Notes under the pieces: generated by a model
Told to the model about the DNA's origin: nothing
The model's database searches: none
What the model saw: the letters and a program-made list of their open reading frames with translations, nothing else
Source: JBBKWU01 sp037969035
GTDB lineage: Bacteria > Pseudomonadota > Alphaproteobacteria > Micavibrionales > Micavibrionaceae
Assembly (NCBI GenBank): GCA_037969035.1
Contig: JBBKWU010000010.1
Location: 13,287-77,286, forward strand
DNA length: 64,000 nt
Reading direction: 5' to 3'
Position numbers and translations under genes: made by a program
Shown here: positions 16,459 through 25,528 of the stretch, piece after piece
How the letters are laid out: the number at the start of each line of letters is the position of its first letter
Position numbering within the stretch: position 1 is the first letter of the stretch

Positions 16459-16875
16459 TTATTCAGCGTCTTTTGAATGATCAGAACCGCGCTGTGTCAT
16501 ACGTTTAAGGCTATCAATATGCGTTTTTGATGCTTTGCGACGTGATACGGGCGGCACATTGCCTTCGAATCCGAACATCGGCGTGTTGCTGCTTTGTAGG
16601 GATTTTAAAATTTCCTCACCGAATGTTGCTGGTGTCATTTGCACGCCTTGCGGTGTTTCAGGAATCGCCTCGTCGTCTTCGTGTAAATTTTGATTATAGG
16701 TGACGCGGTTAATGGCGTGCGCGGTAATCCCCGTCAAGTGAGGTCGCGCGAGTGCCAAGAGCAATTTTTGGTCATCATAACACCACGCCATAAGCTGCTG
16801 CCGCGCTTTGGTCGTGTTTCCCTTGCTCAGGCGCAGCGCCTCTTTAATTCGTCCCTCTGCGTATTCTAGGCTCAT
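16459..16875 (-). CDS. Conserved unknown protein of alphaproteobacterial type
   Basis: 138 residues, no recognised domain name. The N-terminal half is helical and conserved-looking (EYAEGRIKEALRLSKGNTTK, then QQLMAWCYDDQKLLLALARP, HLTGITAHAINRV), while the C-terminal half is polar with PVSRRKASKTHIDSLKRM. I recall proteins with this N-terminal pattern as hypothetical in related bacteria. No signal peptide. The first gene of a probable unit with the downstream AmgK-like kinase. Start ATG at 16875 follows AAAAGGACTT. Confidence 0.7.
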   Translation of the reverse strand: MSLEYAEGRIKEALRLSKGNTTKARQQLMAWCYDDQKLLLALARPHLTGITAHAINRVTYNQNLHEDDEAIPETPQGVQMTPATFGEEILKSLQSSNTPMFGFEGNVPPVSRRKASKTHIDSLKRMTQRGSDHSKDAE

Positions 16876-16993
16876 AAATCCAAGTCCTTTTCGTCAATCA
16901 ATATACTATTTTAGCATCCTTAGCCTCAAAGGCCAATTAATTCGGCACTTAATATAATCACAAATAAAAGCCGTATTTTTCTCAATCAAAAGT

Positions 16994-17023
16994 TTGACAG
17001 GAAATATGATTGTTATGTATAGT
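16994..17023 (+). promoter_or_regulatory. Strong sigma-70 type promoter
   Basis: TTGACA (16994-16999), 18 bases, TATAGT (17018-17023). Transcription would begin near 17030, giving a 37-base leader to the ATG at 17067. One of the closest consensus matches in the window. Confidence 0.7.
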
Positions 17024-17066
17024 CACTTCACATTCTAAAAATTACACAAAACAATGGAGTATTGAA

Positions 17067-17351
17067 ATGTCTTATAAATGTAGAAAATCATTCACTAGTG
17101 CCAAACGCGCTCAAACTGAATTAAAAGACGGCAATGGCCGCACAGAAGCAGAAAGCATCGTTCGTGATTTTGCCCGCAAAGCAGACATCACAACAGAACA
17201 AGGCTTTGCCATCATGGCAGACCGCAGCAACCACGGTGTAAAAGCTGAGAAAGCCGCTGAGTTCTGCGAAGCTGTTCGTGCTGAATATGGTAGTCTCGAC
17301 ACACTTAAAATTGTTTGTGACGCTGCTGCACCAGCACTGAAAATGGCTTAA
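17067..17351 (+). CDS. Small unknown cytoplasmic protein
   Basis: 94 residues, predicted helical, no recognised domain. Basic N terminus (YKCRKSFTSAKRAQTE) followed by an Ala/Glu-rich body (TEAESIVRDFARKADITTEQ). The start is set at 17067 because GGAGT stands 9 bases upstream and the promoter at 16994 would otherwise lie inside the gene. No signal peptide. The next gene starts 33 bases later in the same direction and probably shares the transcript. Confidence 0.7.
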   Translation: MSYKCRKSFTSAKRAQTELKDGNGRTEAESIVRDFARKADITTEQGFAIMADRSNHGVKAEKAAEFCEAVRAEYGSLDTLKIVCDAAAPALKMA

Positions 17352-17384
17352 ATCTAACGTTTTTTAGAAAAAAGGATAATCACA

Positions 17385-17723
17385 ATGACAAAAACAACAC
17401 CTATGACGGCTCTCGCTCTTGTTGCCGCTTCTATTACACCTGCATTCGCGCAAGAAGCATCAAACGATGATTTTCGTGCTGTTTTAACGGTAGGCCTTAC
17501 TACCGATTTCCGAACTACAATTATTGAAGGATATTCAGATTTAGATTCTTGCTTACTTCAAGCTAAAATTGCCACGTCTTCGCCTAGCTATTTATCTTCA
17601 ATTGCAAGTGTAAGCTGTGAGAAAGGTGGTAAAGTTATTGATGCTTTAACTTGCAGAAAATATGCTTCCAATACTCAAGAATGCGAACGCATTGATCTCA
17701 GCTTACCCGCACCAAAGCGCTAA
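17385..17723 (+). CDS. Small secreted protein of unknown function
   Basis: 112 residues with a clear signal peptide, cleavage after PAFA-QE. The mature part (about 88 residues) has three or more cysteines (SCLLQA, SCEKGG, TCRKYA, QECERI), compatible with disulfide bonds in the periplasm. No recognised family. Start ATG follows AAAGGATAATC. The stop codon shares three bases with the stop of mfd on the other strand (CTAA at 17720-17723). Confidence 0.75.
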   Translation: MTKTTPMTALALVAASITPAFAQEASNDDFRAVLTVGLTTDFRTTIIEGYSDLDSCLLQAKIATSSPSYLSSIASVSCEKGGKVIDALTCRKYASNTQECERIDLSLPAPKR

Positions 17724-20700
17724 CTAGCCAACGCGCTTAAATCCCGCATGATGGATTTTGCACCTTTGACGCGTTGCGCGGCATTATCATACTGGCGAAT
17801 AAGCACTAATTTCTGATCATGGCGGAGCTTCACAGCACCGCCTTTTTCATTCATCCACCCCATCAACGCCGGAATATTTGGTGGTGTGTCTTTATAAAAT
17901 CCAACCACAATCCCTTTTGGCCCTGCATCAATACGATCAACGCCTGCCGCACGGCAAAGCTGTTTGATCGTGACGATATCGAGCAAATTATCAACTTCCT
18001 CGGGGATATCACCAAAACGGTCAATCAGCTCAGCAGCGAAATTCTCAAGATCATCGGCGTTCTCTAAGTCAGACAAACGGCGATATAGGCTCATCCGCAC
18101 CGTTAAATCCGTCACATAAGTTTCAGGAATAAGAACAGACGTGCCGAGATTAATATTCGGTGTCCATTTATCATCCGCGACTTCGCCCCCATCAACGCCA
18201 TGCCCTGCCCGCGCCAGTGCCACAGCATCTTCCAGCATTTGCTGGTAAAGCTCGACCCCGATTTCGCGGATATGACCTGATTGTTCCTCGCCCAATAAAT
18301 TCCCCGCGCCGCGAATATCCATGTCATGGCTCGCAAGTTGAAAACCCGAACCAAGCGTATCCAACGTTTCAATCACCTCAAGCCGTTTCATCGCTTGGTC
18401 AGACAGTTTTTTCTCTGGCTGATAGGTCAGATAAGCATAAGCGCGAACTTTGGAGCGTCCAATACGCCCGCGAATCTGGTAAAGCTGCGCCAGACCAAAC
18501 ATATCGGCACGATGCACAATCATGGTGTTGGCGGTCGGGATATCAATCCCGCTCTCGATAATATTGGTGGCGAGCAACACATCATATTGCCCGTCATAAA
18601 AGGCGGTCATGCGCTCATCAAGTTCTGTGGCAGGCATTTGCCCATGGGCGCTGATAACTTTGACCTCAGGCACAAGTTCTTTCAGCTGCTCCTCAAGCAT
18701 ATCCATATCCTTCACACGCGGGCAAACGTAAAAACTCTGCCCGCCGCGATAATGCTCGCGCAAAATCGCTTCACGAATAACCATCGGATCATAAGGCAGC
18801 ACAAACGTCCGCACCGCCAAACGGTCAACGGGCGGTGTCGCAATCAAGCTCAACTCCCGCACGCCAGTGAGCGACATTTGTAACGTACGCGGAATCGGTG
18901 TCGCGGTCAGGGTTAGGACGTGAACATTGTCTTTTAATTCCTTCAAGCGCTCCTTCTGCTTCACGCCAAAGCGCTGCTCTTCATCGACAATCATCAACCC
19001 CAAATTGGCGAATTTCACATCCTTGCCAAAAAGCGCATGCGTGCCAATCACGATATTCACTGTGCCATCGCGAATGCCATCACGGGTTAGCTTCGCATCA
19101 CGCGGCGTGACCATGCGTGAGAGTTGCCCCACCCGAATGCCCATGCCTTTAAAGCGTTCTGCAAAGTTATTATAGTGCTGCCGCGCAAGCAATGTCGTCG
19201 GCACAGCCACCGCCACCTGCGCGCCATTCATCGCCGCAACATACGCCGCCCGCATCGCAACTTCGGTCTTCCCAAACCCAACATCACCACACACAAGCCG
19301 ATCCATCGGGTGATCTTCGGCCAAATCAGCTATCACGGAATTAATAGAGCTCAACTGATCTTCAGTTTCCTGATACGGGAATCGCGCCGCAAACTCTTGA
19401 TAAAGCTCAGGCGAAACTTCCATCGTATCGGCTTTTTTCAACATCCGCGCCGCAGCAATCTTCAGCAAGTTATCAGCAATCGCCATCAAATCGCGTTTGA
19501 CTTTAGCCTTGCGCGCTTGCCAGCCCGCACCACCCAATTTATCAAGCTGGCTTAAACCTTCTTCACTGCCAAAGCGCGAGAGCACTTCTATATTCTCAAC
19601 AGGCACAAACAAACGATCATCACCCACATACACAATCTTAAGGCAATCATGAAATTTCCCGCCCGCCTCTAGCGTTTCAAGCGCTTCAAACCGCCCAACA
19701 CCGTGGTCAATATGAGTCACCAGATCACCCGGGGCAATCGATGACACCTCGGTCAAAAAGTTATCAGCCTTACGTTTTTTCGCGCGGCGGGTCAGGCGAT
19801 CCCCCAAAATATCTTGCTCCGTCAGCACCACCAAATCTGGCGACACAAAACCGTGCGACAGGCTCAGAATTCCCAACCCCACTTGCGTGGCTTTAAGCTT
19901 CTTCACATCGTCATAACTCTCACAATTCACAAGATTGGCAATTCCTGCCTTATCCATCATGCTCCGCAACCGCTCGCGCGCGCCTTGGGAATATGAGGCA
20001 ATAAGCATCTTCGCGTCCTTAAACCCGATAAGATGCTGGCGCAGCGCATCCATCACATTACCATCGGGCAAAGCGCGGATATCGGCAAAATCGCGGCCTT
20101 TGCGCCCGCCGCCGTCCTCTGTGCCTTCTGTTCCACCAAACGTGGTGAACTGCAACGCCTCTGCTGACAATCCCTTCCATTCCTCCGTACTCATATAAAG
20201 CGCATCAACAGGAATCGGGTGATAAATCGTGCCTGCAATCACAGGTGCTTTGCCCTTTTTGTTATCGGTGGCGGCTTGCTCCAACGTTTTGCGCGAGGCG
20301 TAAAAATCCTCAACTTGGGTGAAATGCTCGCCCCGTGCTTGCTCCACCAAATGATCAAGCGTTACCGCAGCATTCGGCGCATAATCAAACAACGTGTCCA
20401 TCTTCGCAAAAAACAGCGGCAACCAATGATCCATGCCGTTATAACGCCGCCCTGCGGAAATCGCCTCATACAGCGGATCATCATCACGCACCATGCCAAA
20501 CAAATCGCGATACTGACGGCGAAAGCGATGCACGCTGTCTTCATCCAAAAAGAATTCCGTCGCAGGGTATAAATGAAATTTTGTGAGTTTTTTCGACGTG
20601 CGCTGGCTAATCGGGTCAAACGCTTTAATGCTATCCACATCAACCCCAAACAGGTCCATCCGCACAGGTTCATCATAACCGGGTGGAAAAAGGTCAATAA

Positions 20701-21229
20701 TGCCACCACGAATGGCATATTCGCCCGCCTCACGCACAGTTTCGGTGCGCATATAGCCATTTTTCTGCAAAAATAGCTGTAATTCGTCCATATCGAGCGT
20801 TCCACCCGCTTTTGCACTGAAAACAGCGTCTGTTAGAGCCTCTTTTGGCGTCACACGCTGTGTCGCGGCATTAACCGTGGTCAAAACGATGCGCGGTTTA
20901 CGGGTTTTATCCTTCTCCCACGCTATCAACGTAGAAAGTGCCGCGACGCGCTGCGCGGTGATATCATTATGCGGTGACACCCGATCATACGGCAGGCAAT
21001 CCCACGCGGGAAACGTCACAACCTCAACATCAGGCGCAAAAAACGCGATTAGCTCCTGTAATGACGACAACCGCGCATCATCCAACGCCACATGCAAAAG
21101 CACCCGATCATCGCGCATCAACTTCCGCGCGCGCTCCGCCAAAACACGCGCATCCTGCCCCTCTGGCATGCCAAAGAGCGTCTTATGCGTAATCATCGCT
21201 GTGTCTTGCTGTTTTTCAGGTAAAGTCAT
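17720..21229 (-). CDS. mfd: Transcription-repair coupling factor
   Basis: Removes RNA polymerase stalled at DNA lesions and recruits UvrA for nucleotide excision repair. 1169 residues, usual length. N-terminal UvrB-like region (VVTFPAWDCLPYDRVSPH), RNA-polymerase-interacting CarD-like domain (PGDLVTHIDHGVGRFEALE), then the translocase motor with Walker A GDVGFGKTEVAMRAA, DEEQRFGVKQKERLKEL, TLTATPIPRTLQMSLTG, and the helicase C-terminal motifs TNIIESGIDIPTANTMIVH and QLYQIRGRIGRS. The TRCF domain follows. Starts close to the sdhE stop, 40 bases away, same direction, so probably one operon. Confidence 0.98.
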   Translation of the reverse strand: MTLPEKQQDTAMITHKTLFGMPEGQDARVLAERARKLMRDDRVLLHVALDDARLSSLQELIAFFAPDVEVVTFPAWDCLPYDRVSPHNDITAQRVAALSTLIAWEKDKTRKPRIVLTTVNAATQRVTPKEALTDAVFSAKAGGTLDMDELQLFLQKNGYMRTETVREAGEYAIRGGIIDLFPPGYDEPVRMDLFGVDVDSIKAFDPISQRTSKKLTKFHLYPATEFFLDEDSVHRFRRQYRDLFGMVRDDDPLYEAISAGRRYNGMDHWLPLFFAKMDTLFDYAPNAAVTLDHLVEQARGEHFTQVEDFYASRKTLEQAATDNKKGKAPVIAGTIYHPIPVDALYMSTEEWKGLSAEALQFTTFGGTEGTEDGGGRKGRDFADIRALPDGNVMDALRQHLIGFKDAKMLIASYSQGARERLRSMMDKAGIANLVNCESYDDVKKLKATQVGLGILSLSHGFVSPDLVVLTEQDILGDRLTRRAKKRKADNFLTEVSSIAPGDLVTHIDHGVGRFEALETLEAGGKFHDCLKIVYVGDDRLFVPVENIEVLSRFGSEEGLSQLDKLGGAGWQARKAKVKRDLMAIADNLLKIAAARMLKKADTMEVSPELYQEFAARFPYQETEDQLSSINSVIADLAEDHPMDRLVCGDVGFGKTEVAMRAAYVAAMNGAQVAVAVPTTLLARQHYNNFAERFKGMGIRVGQLSRMVTPRDAKLTRDGIRDGTVNIVIGTHALFGKDVKFANLGLMIVDEEQRFGVKQKERLKELKDNVHVLTLTATPIPRTLQMSLTGVRELSLIATPPVDRLAVRTFVLPYDPMVIREAILREHYRGGQSFYVCPRVKDMDMLEEQLKELVPEVKVISAHGQMPATELDERMTAFYDGQYDVLLATNIIESGIDIPTANTMIVHRADMFGLAQLYQIRGRIGRSKVRAYAYLTYQPEKKLSDQAMKRLEVIETLDTLGSGFQLASHDMDIRGAGNLLGEEQSGHIREIGVELYQQMLEDAVALARAGHGVDGGEVADDKWTPNINLGTSVLIPETYVTDLTVRMSLYRRLSDLENADDLENFAAELIDRFGDIPEEVDNLLDIVTIKQLCRAAGVDRIDAGPKGIVVGFYKDTPPNIPALMGWMNEKGGAVKLRHDQKLVLIRQYDNAAQRVKGAKSIMRDLSALAS

Positions 21230-21269
21230 GCGCTTTATTTAGCGTTTAGCCACGCAAAAGGCCAGTATT

Positions 21270-21548
21270 TTATTGACCTTCCGTAAATTTATGGAGCAGG
21301 AATTTTTGCAACACATTGCTCATTTGATTGGCGGGCGGGGTTTCACGACCACTAATCCAGTTATAGAGGTCTGGATCGCTGCAATTGAGCATTTCATCAT
21401 ATTGCGCGATTTCATCTTCACCAAAGCTCTGCACGTTACGATCCGCAAACGTGCCCATCAGCAAATCCATCTCTTTCGTACCGCGATGCCACGAACGGAA
21501 CACAAGACGTTTGCGCTTCTTTTCAATTTCTTCTAACTTCATACTCAT
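21270..21548 (-). CDS. sdhE: FAD assembly factor SdhE (SDHAF2 family)
   Basis: Helps attach FAD covalently to the flavoprotein subunit of succinate dehydrogenase and fumarate reductase. 92 residues with the diagnostic RGxxE motif at 22-26 (WHRGTKEMD), followed by LLMGTFADRN and a helical C terminus ending HKFTEGQ. Starts at 21548 or 21542 are both plausible; I use the longer. The open frame to 21611 runs past the recG start on the other strand and lacks similarity. The same sdhE-mfd order facing recG is widespread in alphaproteobacteria. Confidence 0.92.
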   Translation of the reverse strand: MSMKLEEIEKKRKRLVFRSWHRGTKEMDLLMGTFADRNVQSFGEDEIAQYDEMLNCSDPDLYNWISGRETPPANQMSNVLQKFLLHKFTEGQ

Positions 21549-21568
21549 AGCAATACAGAGTTTAAGAG

Positions 21569-23716
21569 ATGGCATCAAGCACCGCCGAGAAAAAAGAGAG
21601 CAAAAACGCACAGGAAAACGCCGCCCCTGCCATAGGACGGCCCTTTCTGCTCGACCCTATCTTTCAGCGTGTCACAACGCTTGATGGCATAGGGCCGCGC
21701 AATGCCACGTTTTTTGAGAAATTATGCGGCGACAAAATTCTCGATGTGCTGTTTCACAAACCGATTGATGTTGTTGACCGCCGCTTTGCGCCTGATGTTA
21801 AAGATGCACCGAACGGCAAAATCGCCACACTTACTGTCAAAGTTGACCAACATTTCCCGAGTTTTAAATCCAGCCAGCCTTACCGTGTGAAGTGCAGCGA
21901 CGACACAGCTACGCTGAACCTTGTGTTCTTCCGCGCCCGTAAAGACTGGATGGAAAAACAGCTTCCCGTTGGGGCTACCGTGATTATCAGCGGCAAAGTC
22001 GAGTATTACCAAGGGCAACCACAAATCACCCACCCCGATGCCATTGGCTCCGAAGAAGATCGTGCAACCATCGAAACGTTAGAGCCTATTTACCCGCTTA
22101 CTCAAGGACTTACGAACAAAACCTTACGTAAGGCTGTGTTGAAATCTTTGGATAAGTTACCCCACATGCCTGAATGGTTGGATGCTGCCTATCAAGCACA
22201 AAACAAGCTGCCGTCATGGGTTGAGGCGATAACGACGCTACATAACCTGAAAACGCTTACAGGGCTTGAGCCACAGCACCCTGCGCGCAAACGTCTTGCG
22301 TATGATGAGTTTTTGGCAAACCAACTCGCGCTTGGCCTCGTCAGATTAAGCCAAACCCGCAAAAAAGGCCGCAGTTACAGCATTAACGGTACGTTGCGTA
22401 AGCAAATGTTGATCAACCTCCCCTTCAAGCTTACAAACGCACAGAACATGGCGATTGCCGAAATTGATGCTGATATGAACGCACCCCACCGCATGTTGCG
22501 GATGTTGCAAGGTGATGTGGGTAGCGGCAAAACCGTTGTGGCTGCCGCTGCCATGCTCAATGCCGTGGAAAGCGGTGCGCAAGCTGCCATTATGGCACCG
22601 ACCGAAATTCTGGCGCGCCAACATGCCGAGAGCTTGCGTCCGTTGCTTGATGAACTCGGCGTGCGTTATGTCGTTCTCACAGGTCGTGACAAAGGCAAGC
22701 AGCGCGAAGCCTTACTCGCGCAGATTGCAAACGGAGAAGCGCAAATCGTGATCGGCACGCATGCGCTATTCCAAGACGGTGTCGAATTTGCCGATCTTGG
22801 CGTTGCCGTCATCGATGAACAGCACCGCTTTGGCGTGCATCAACGTTTGCAACTATCCTCCAAGGGCAAAGCCGTTGACGTTCTAGTGATGACCGCGACC
22901 CCTATTCCGCGCACCCTCACCCTCACCGCTTATGGGGATATGGATGTCAGCCGCCTGAACGAAAAACCACCAGGGCGCAAACCGATTGATACGCGCTTGA
23001 TCCCGCAAGAAAAGATCGAAGCAATGGTTGATGGCCTACAACGCCAAATAGAGAGCGGCGCACGCATATACTGGGTTTGTCCACTGGTTGAAGAATCAGA
23101 GCTGCTGGATGTCGCCGCCGCGCAAGAACGCTATGAAATCCTACAAGCACGCTTTGGCGAGCGTGTCGGGCTTGTCCACGGCAAGATGAAGGCTGCTGAT
23201 AAAGACGCCGCCATGCAAAAATTTGCCGCAGGCGAGCTTGATATCCTTGTCGCCACAACCGTGATCGAGGTCGGCGTAAACGTGCCTGAGGCCACGATCA
23301 TGATTATCGAGCACGCCGAACGCTTTGGCCTTGCCCAGCTACACCAGTTACGCGGCCGAGTCGGGCGTGGTGCGGATAAATCTTACTGCTTCTTGGTCTA
23401 TGCCGCCCCGCTGTCCGAAACAGCGAAAGAGCGTTTGGGCATGATGCGCGAGAGCGAAGATGGCTTTCTCATCGCCGAAAAAGATTTGGAACTACGCGGC
23501 GCGGGAGAAATTCTCGGCACCCGCCAAAGCGGCTTCCCTGAATTTAAGCTCGGTGAATTACCCGCGCACACCGAATTACTTGCCACCGCCCGCGATGATG
23601 CGCGCCTAATTTTGGATAAAGACCCTAAGCTCGAAACAGAGCGTGGCAAAGCCCTGCGCACGCTGCTCTACCTTTTCGAGCGCGATCAAGCCATCCGTTA
23701 TTTGCAATCAGGGTGA
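21569..23716 (+). CDS. recG: ATP-dependent DNA helicase RecG
   Basis: Branch-migrating helicase that processes stalled forks and Holliday junctions. 715 residues. N-terminal wedge domain with an OB fold (about 60-170) containing LTVKVDQHFPSFKSSQPYRV; motor domain with Walker A GDVGSGKTVVAAAAM, DEQHRFGVHQR, TATPIPRTLTLTAYGDMD and the C-terminal helicase block TTVIEVGVNVPEATIMI then LRGRVGRGADKSYC. The N-terminal 25 residues are Lys/Ala-rich and probably flexible. Divergent from sdhE with only 20 bases between start codons, so the promoters must overlap the coding starts. Confidence 0.97.
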   Translation: MASSTAEKKESKNAQENAAPAIGRPFLLDPIFQRVTTLDGIGPRNATFFEKLCGDKILDVLFHKPIDVVDRRFAPDVKDAPNGKIATLTVKVDQHFPSFKSSQPYRVKCSDDTATLNLVFFRARKDWMEKQLPVGATVIISGKVEYYQGQPQITHPDAIGSEEDRATIETLEPIYPLTQGLTNKTLRKAVLKSLDKLPHMPEWLDAAYQAQNKLPSWVEAITTLHNLKTLTGLEPQHPARKRLAYDEFLANQLALGLVRLSQTRKKGRSYSINGTLRKQMLINLPFKLTNAQNMAIAEIDADMNAPHRMLRMLQGDVGSGKTVVAAAAMLNAVESGAQAAIMAPTEILARQHAESLRPLLDELGVRYVVLTGRDKGKQREALLAQIANGEAQIVIGTHALFQDGVEFADLGVAVIDEQHRFGVHQRLQLSSKGKAVDVLVMTATPIPRTLTLTAYGDMDVSRLNEKPPGRKPIDTRLIPQEKIEAMVDGLQRQIESGARIYWVCPLVEESELLDVAAAQERYEILQARFGERVGLVHGKMKAADKDAAMQKFAAGELDILVATTVIEVGVNVPEATIMIIEHAERFGLAQLHQLRGRVGRGADKSYCFLVYAAPLSETAKERLGMMRESEDGFLIAEKDLELRGAGEILGTRQSGFPEFKLGELPAHTELLATARDDARLILDKDPKLETERGKALRTLLYLFERDQAIRYLQSG

Positions 23717-23754
23717 ATTGCATTATATAAACTGCGCATAACAATGAATAACAG

Positions 23755-23773
23755 TTGTCATAAAATTTGACAA
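23755..23773 (+). promoter_or_regulatory. Palindromic operator candidate over the -35 element
   Basis: TTGTCA (23755-23760), TAAAATT, TGACAA (23768-23773) form a perfect 6+7+6 inverted repeat. Its right half is shared with the -35 hexamer TTGACA, the classic position for repression. The binding protein is unknown. Confidence 0.4.
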
Positions 23774-23795
23774 TTAAGTAATATGTAACTATTAT
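23767..23795 (+). promoter_or_regulatory. Consensus promoter of the 550-residue protein gene
   Basis: TTGACA (23767-23772), 17 bases, TATTAT (23790-23795). The transcript would start near 23802, 26 bases before the ATG at 23828, which has GAAGGTAACGAGG upstream. Confidence 0.75.
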
Positions 23796-23827
23796 ATTGT
23801 AACTTTTGAAGGTAACGAGGTAGAAAA

Positions 23828-25480
23828 ATGGCCGGTTTCGGTATATCACGCGCAACAGCGTCACAAAGTTTTGCAAAAAATGCAGAGGCTCCACAAAATG
23901 TAGCGGCTCCCATTACTGCACCATCAGCATCGCAAACAGAACAACCTACCCCTGCCACCGCTGATACAGCCAAGAGCGACGGACAAACAACACCAAAAGC
24001 AGCCACTGACGCCGCCACAGCAGCGGAAGCTGCCGCCGCAGAAGCCGACGCGCAAAAGAAAAAAGCCAAGCTCTTTAGCGACATTCTTGCTGACATGTAC
24101 AAGATGAGAAGTTCTGAGGAATTCAACAAATTCCAATTCCCTGATCATGTGTCCGCGCATCTAAAAGATGTTTTGGATGAATTCACAGTCGTGGGTCAAA
24201 CAACCAGCCGCTCAAGACTAATTTTTAAACAACCGCTAGTCACCGCTGTTTCTGTCGCTGCCACATATGCAGACATACAAGTATCAAGCCAATTTGTAAA
24301 AAGTGACCTTTCAAAGCTCACAACAGATCAAAAAGCACATGCTGCCATTGAAATGGCGATGATCGCCGCAAACTGCCCTAAACTTATGGGCATTAAAACG
24401 GGCATTCCTTTGGAAGGCAACGACGAAGAGAAACTCGCTCTTTTCTTTGCCGCACAGAAAATGGGCTTTGGCGAGAGAATCGACATGAAAAGCCTTGAAG
24501 GGCTAAAAGTAACCGAAGAACAACAGCAAAAAATCATGCAGGCTGTAGAAAACGCATGGACATCACGTAAAGAAGGGCTCAATAAAATGACCGCACCTAA
24601 AAAAGAGAAAAAAGATTTTGATAACGCCGCAAAACCTGCGCCAAAAGCACCCGATGCCGCGCGCATCAAAGCTGATTTTGATCAACCTATCGGCGGAATT
24701 TTAAACTTCTATCATCAGCAATATGATAAGAAAGCCGTTGAAGAGATTAAAACAAAACTTCTCGCGCTTTATTATTTCGAAAAATCAACAGGCGCGGATA
24801 TCTTGCCTAAATTCAAAGGCAGCATTGATTTTAAGAGTGACAAGATCAACTCTGTCGCAGCCCTTGAAGCTTTTATGACAGCAAACGCTGTTCCTGCCGA
24901 ATTCATCAAACAAGCCGAAGACGAAGTCGCGGCATGGAAGCCTGCACCGCAAGATTTCCCGAAAATGGGTGAAATCGCAGACGGTTACCGTCTCGTCAAC
25001 AAAGATGTTAAAAACCAACTTCTAACAGCACAGGCTGTCGTTCGCACGATGGCTCGTGTAGAACGCTTGGAAAAAGGCACAGCAGAACTTGAAACAGACA
25101 AAGGTAAAACATTCCTTGGTCATGTTGGAAAATTCCCTGATGACCCTGCCGAGCTTACAGACGCACAAAAAACATATGCGTTGGCAACAGTTGCTGAAGA
25201 ACTTAAAGCCAAAGGTATTGAGCTTGATACTGTATTGCCAGATGTTGCAAATCTGCGCAAAAGTGCGCTTGCCACATTGGACACAGTGATCACGAACCTT
25301 GATGGATTGAACGAAGGCAAAGCCGTTGATTCACTCAAAGCTGTGCGCGACTCATATAACCCAATGGTTCTAACACCAACACAACGATCAGAACCTGCAG
25401 CACCAGCAGCAGAAGCACCAAAACCATCTGGTGGCATGTTCAGCCGTTTCCGCAAACCTGATGGTCAAACACCATCATAG
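23828..25480 (+). CDS. Large unknown helical protein
   Basis: 550 residues, family not recognised. Residues about 15-80 are low-complexity and rich in Ala, Pro, Thr and Gln, probably disordered. From about 80 the sequence is mainly amphipathic helices (LADMYKMRSSEEFNKFQFPD, LTTDQKAHAAIEMAMIAANC), with a Lys/Pro-rich linker near 255-280. The C terminus ends in a Pro/Ala segment and GGMFSRFRKPDGQ. No signal peptide, membrane segment or catalytic motif seen. It has a strong own promoter with an operator-like palindrome and a bidirectional terminator, so it forms a single-gene unit. A structural or envelope-associated role is possible but not supported. Confidence 0.75.
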   Translation: MAGFGISRATASQSFAKNAEAPQNVAAPITAPSASQTEQPTPATADTAKSDGQTTPKAATDAATAAEAAAAEADAQKKKAKLFSDILADMYKMRSSEEFNKFQFPDHVSAHLKDVLDEFTVVGQTTSRSRLIFKQPLVTAVSVAATYADIQVSSQFVKSDLSKLTTDQKAHAAIEMAMIAANCPKLMGIKTGIPLEGNDEEKLALFFAAQKMGFGERIDMKSLEGLKVTEEQQQKIMQAVENAWTSRKEGLNKMTAPKKEKKDFDNAAKPAPKAPDAARIKADFDQPIGGILNFYHQQYDKKAVEEIKTKLLALYYFEKSTGADILPKFKGSIDFKSDKINSVAALEAFMTANAVPAEFIKQAEDEVAAWKPAPQDFPKMGEIADGYRLVNKDVKNQLLTAQAVVRTMARVERLEKGTAELETDKGKTFLGHVGKFPDDPAELTDAQKTYALATVAEELKAKGIELDTVLPDVANLRKSALATLDTVITNLDGLNEGKAVDSLKAVRDSYNPMVLTPTQRSEPAAPAAEAPKPSGGMFSRFRKPDGQTPS

Positions 25481-25500
25481 AAAAAATGAGATAAGAATTT

Positions 25501-25528
25501 AAAAGCGGGTCATGTGCCCGCTTTTTTT
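25501..25528. terminator. Bidirectional terminator between two convergent genes
   Basis: AAAAGCGGG (25501-25509) and CCCGCTTTT (25517-25525) form a 9-bp stem with loop TCATGTG and T8 to the right. It serves the 550-residue gene and, on the minus strand, the DUF502 gene whose stop is at 25528. Confidence 0.9.
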
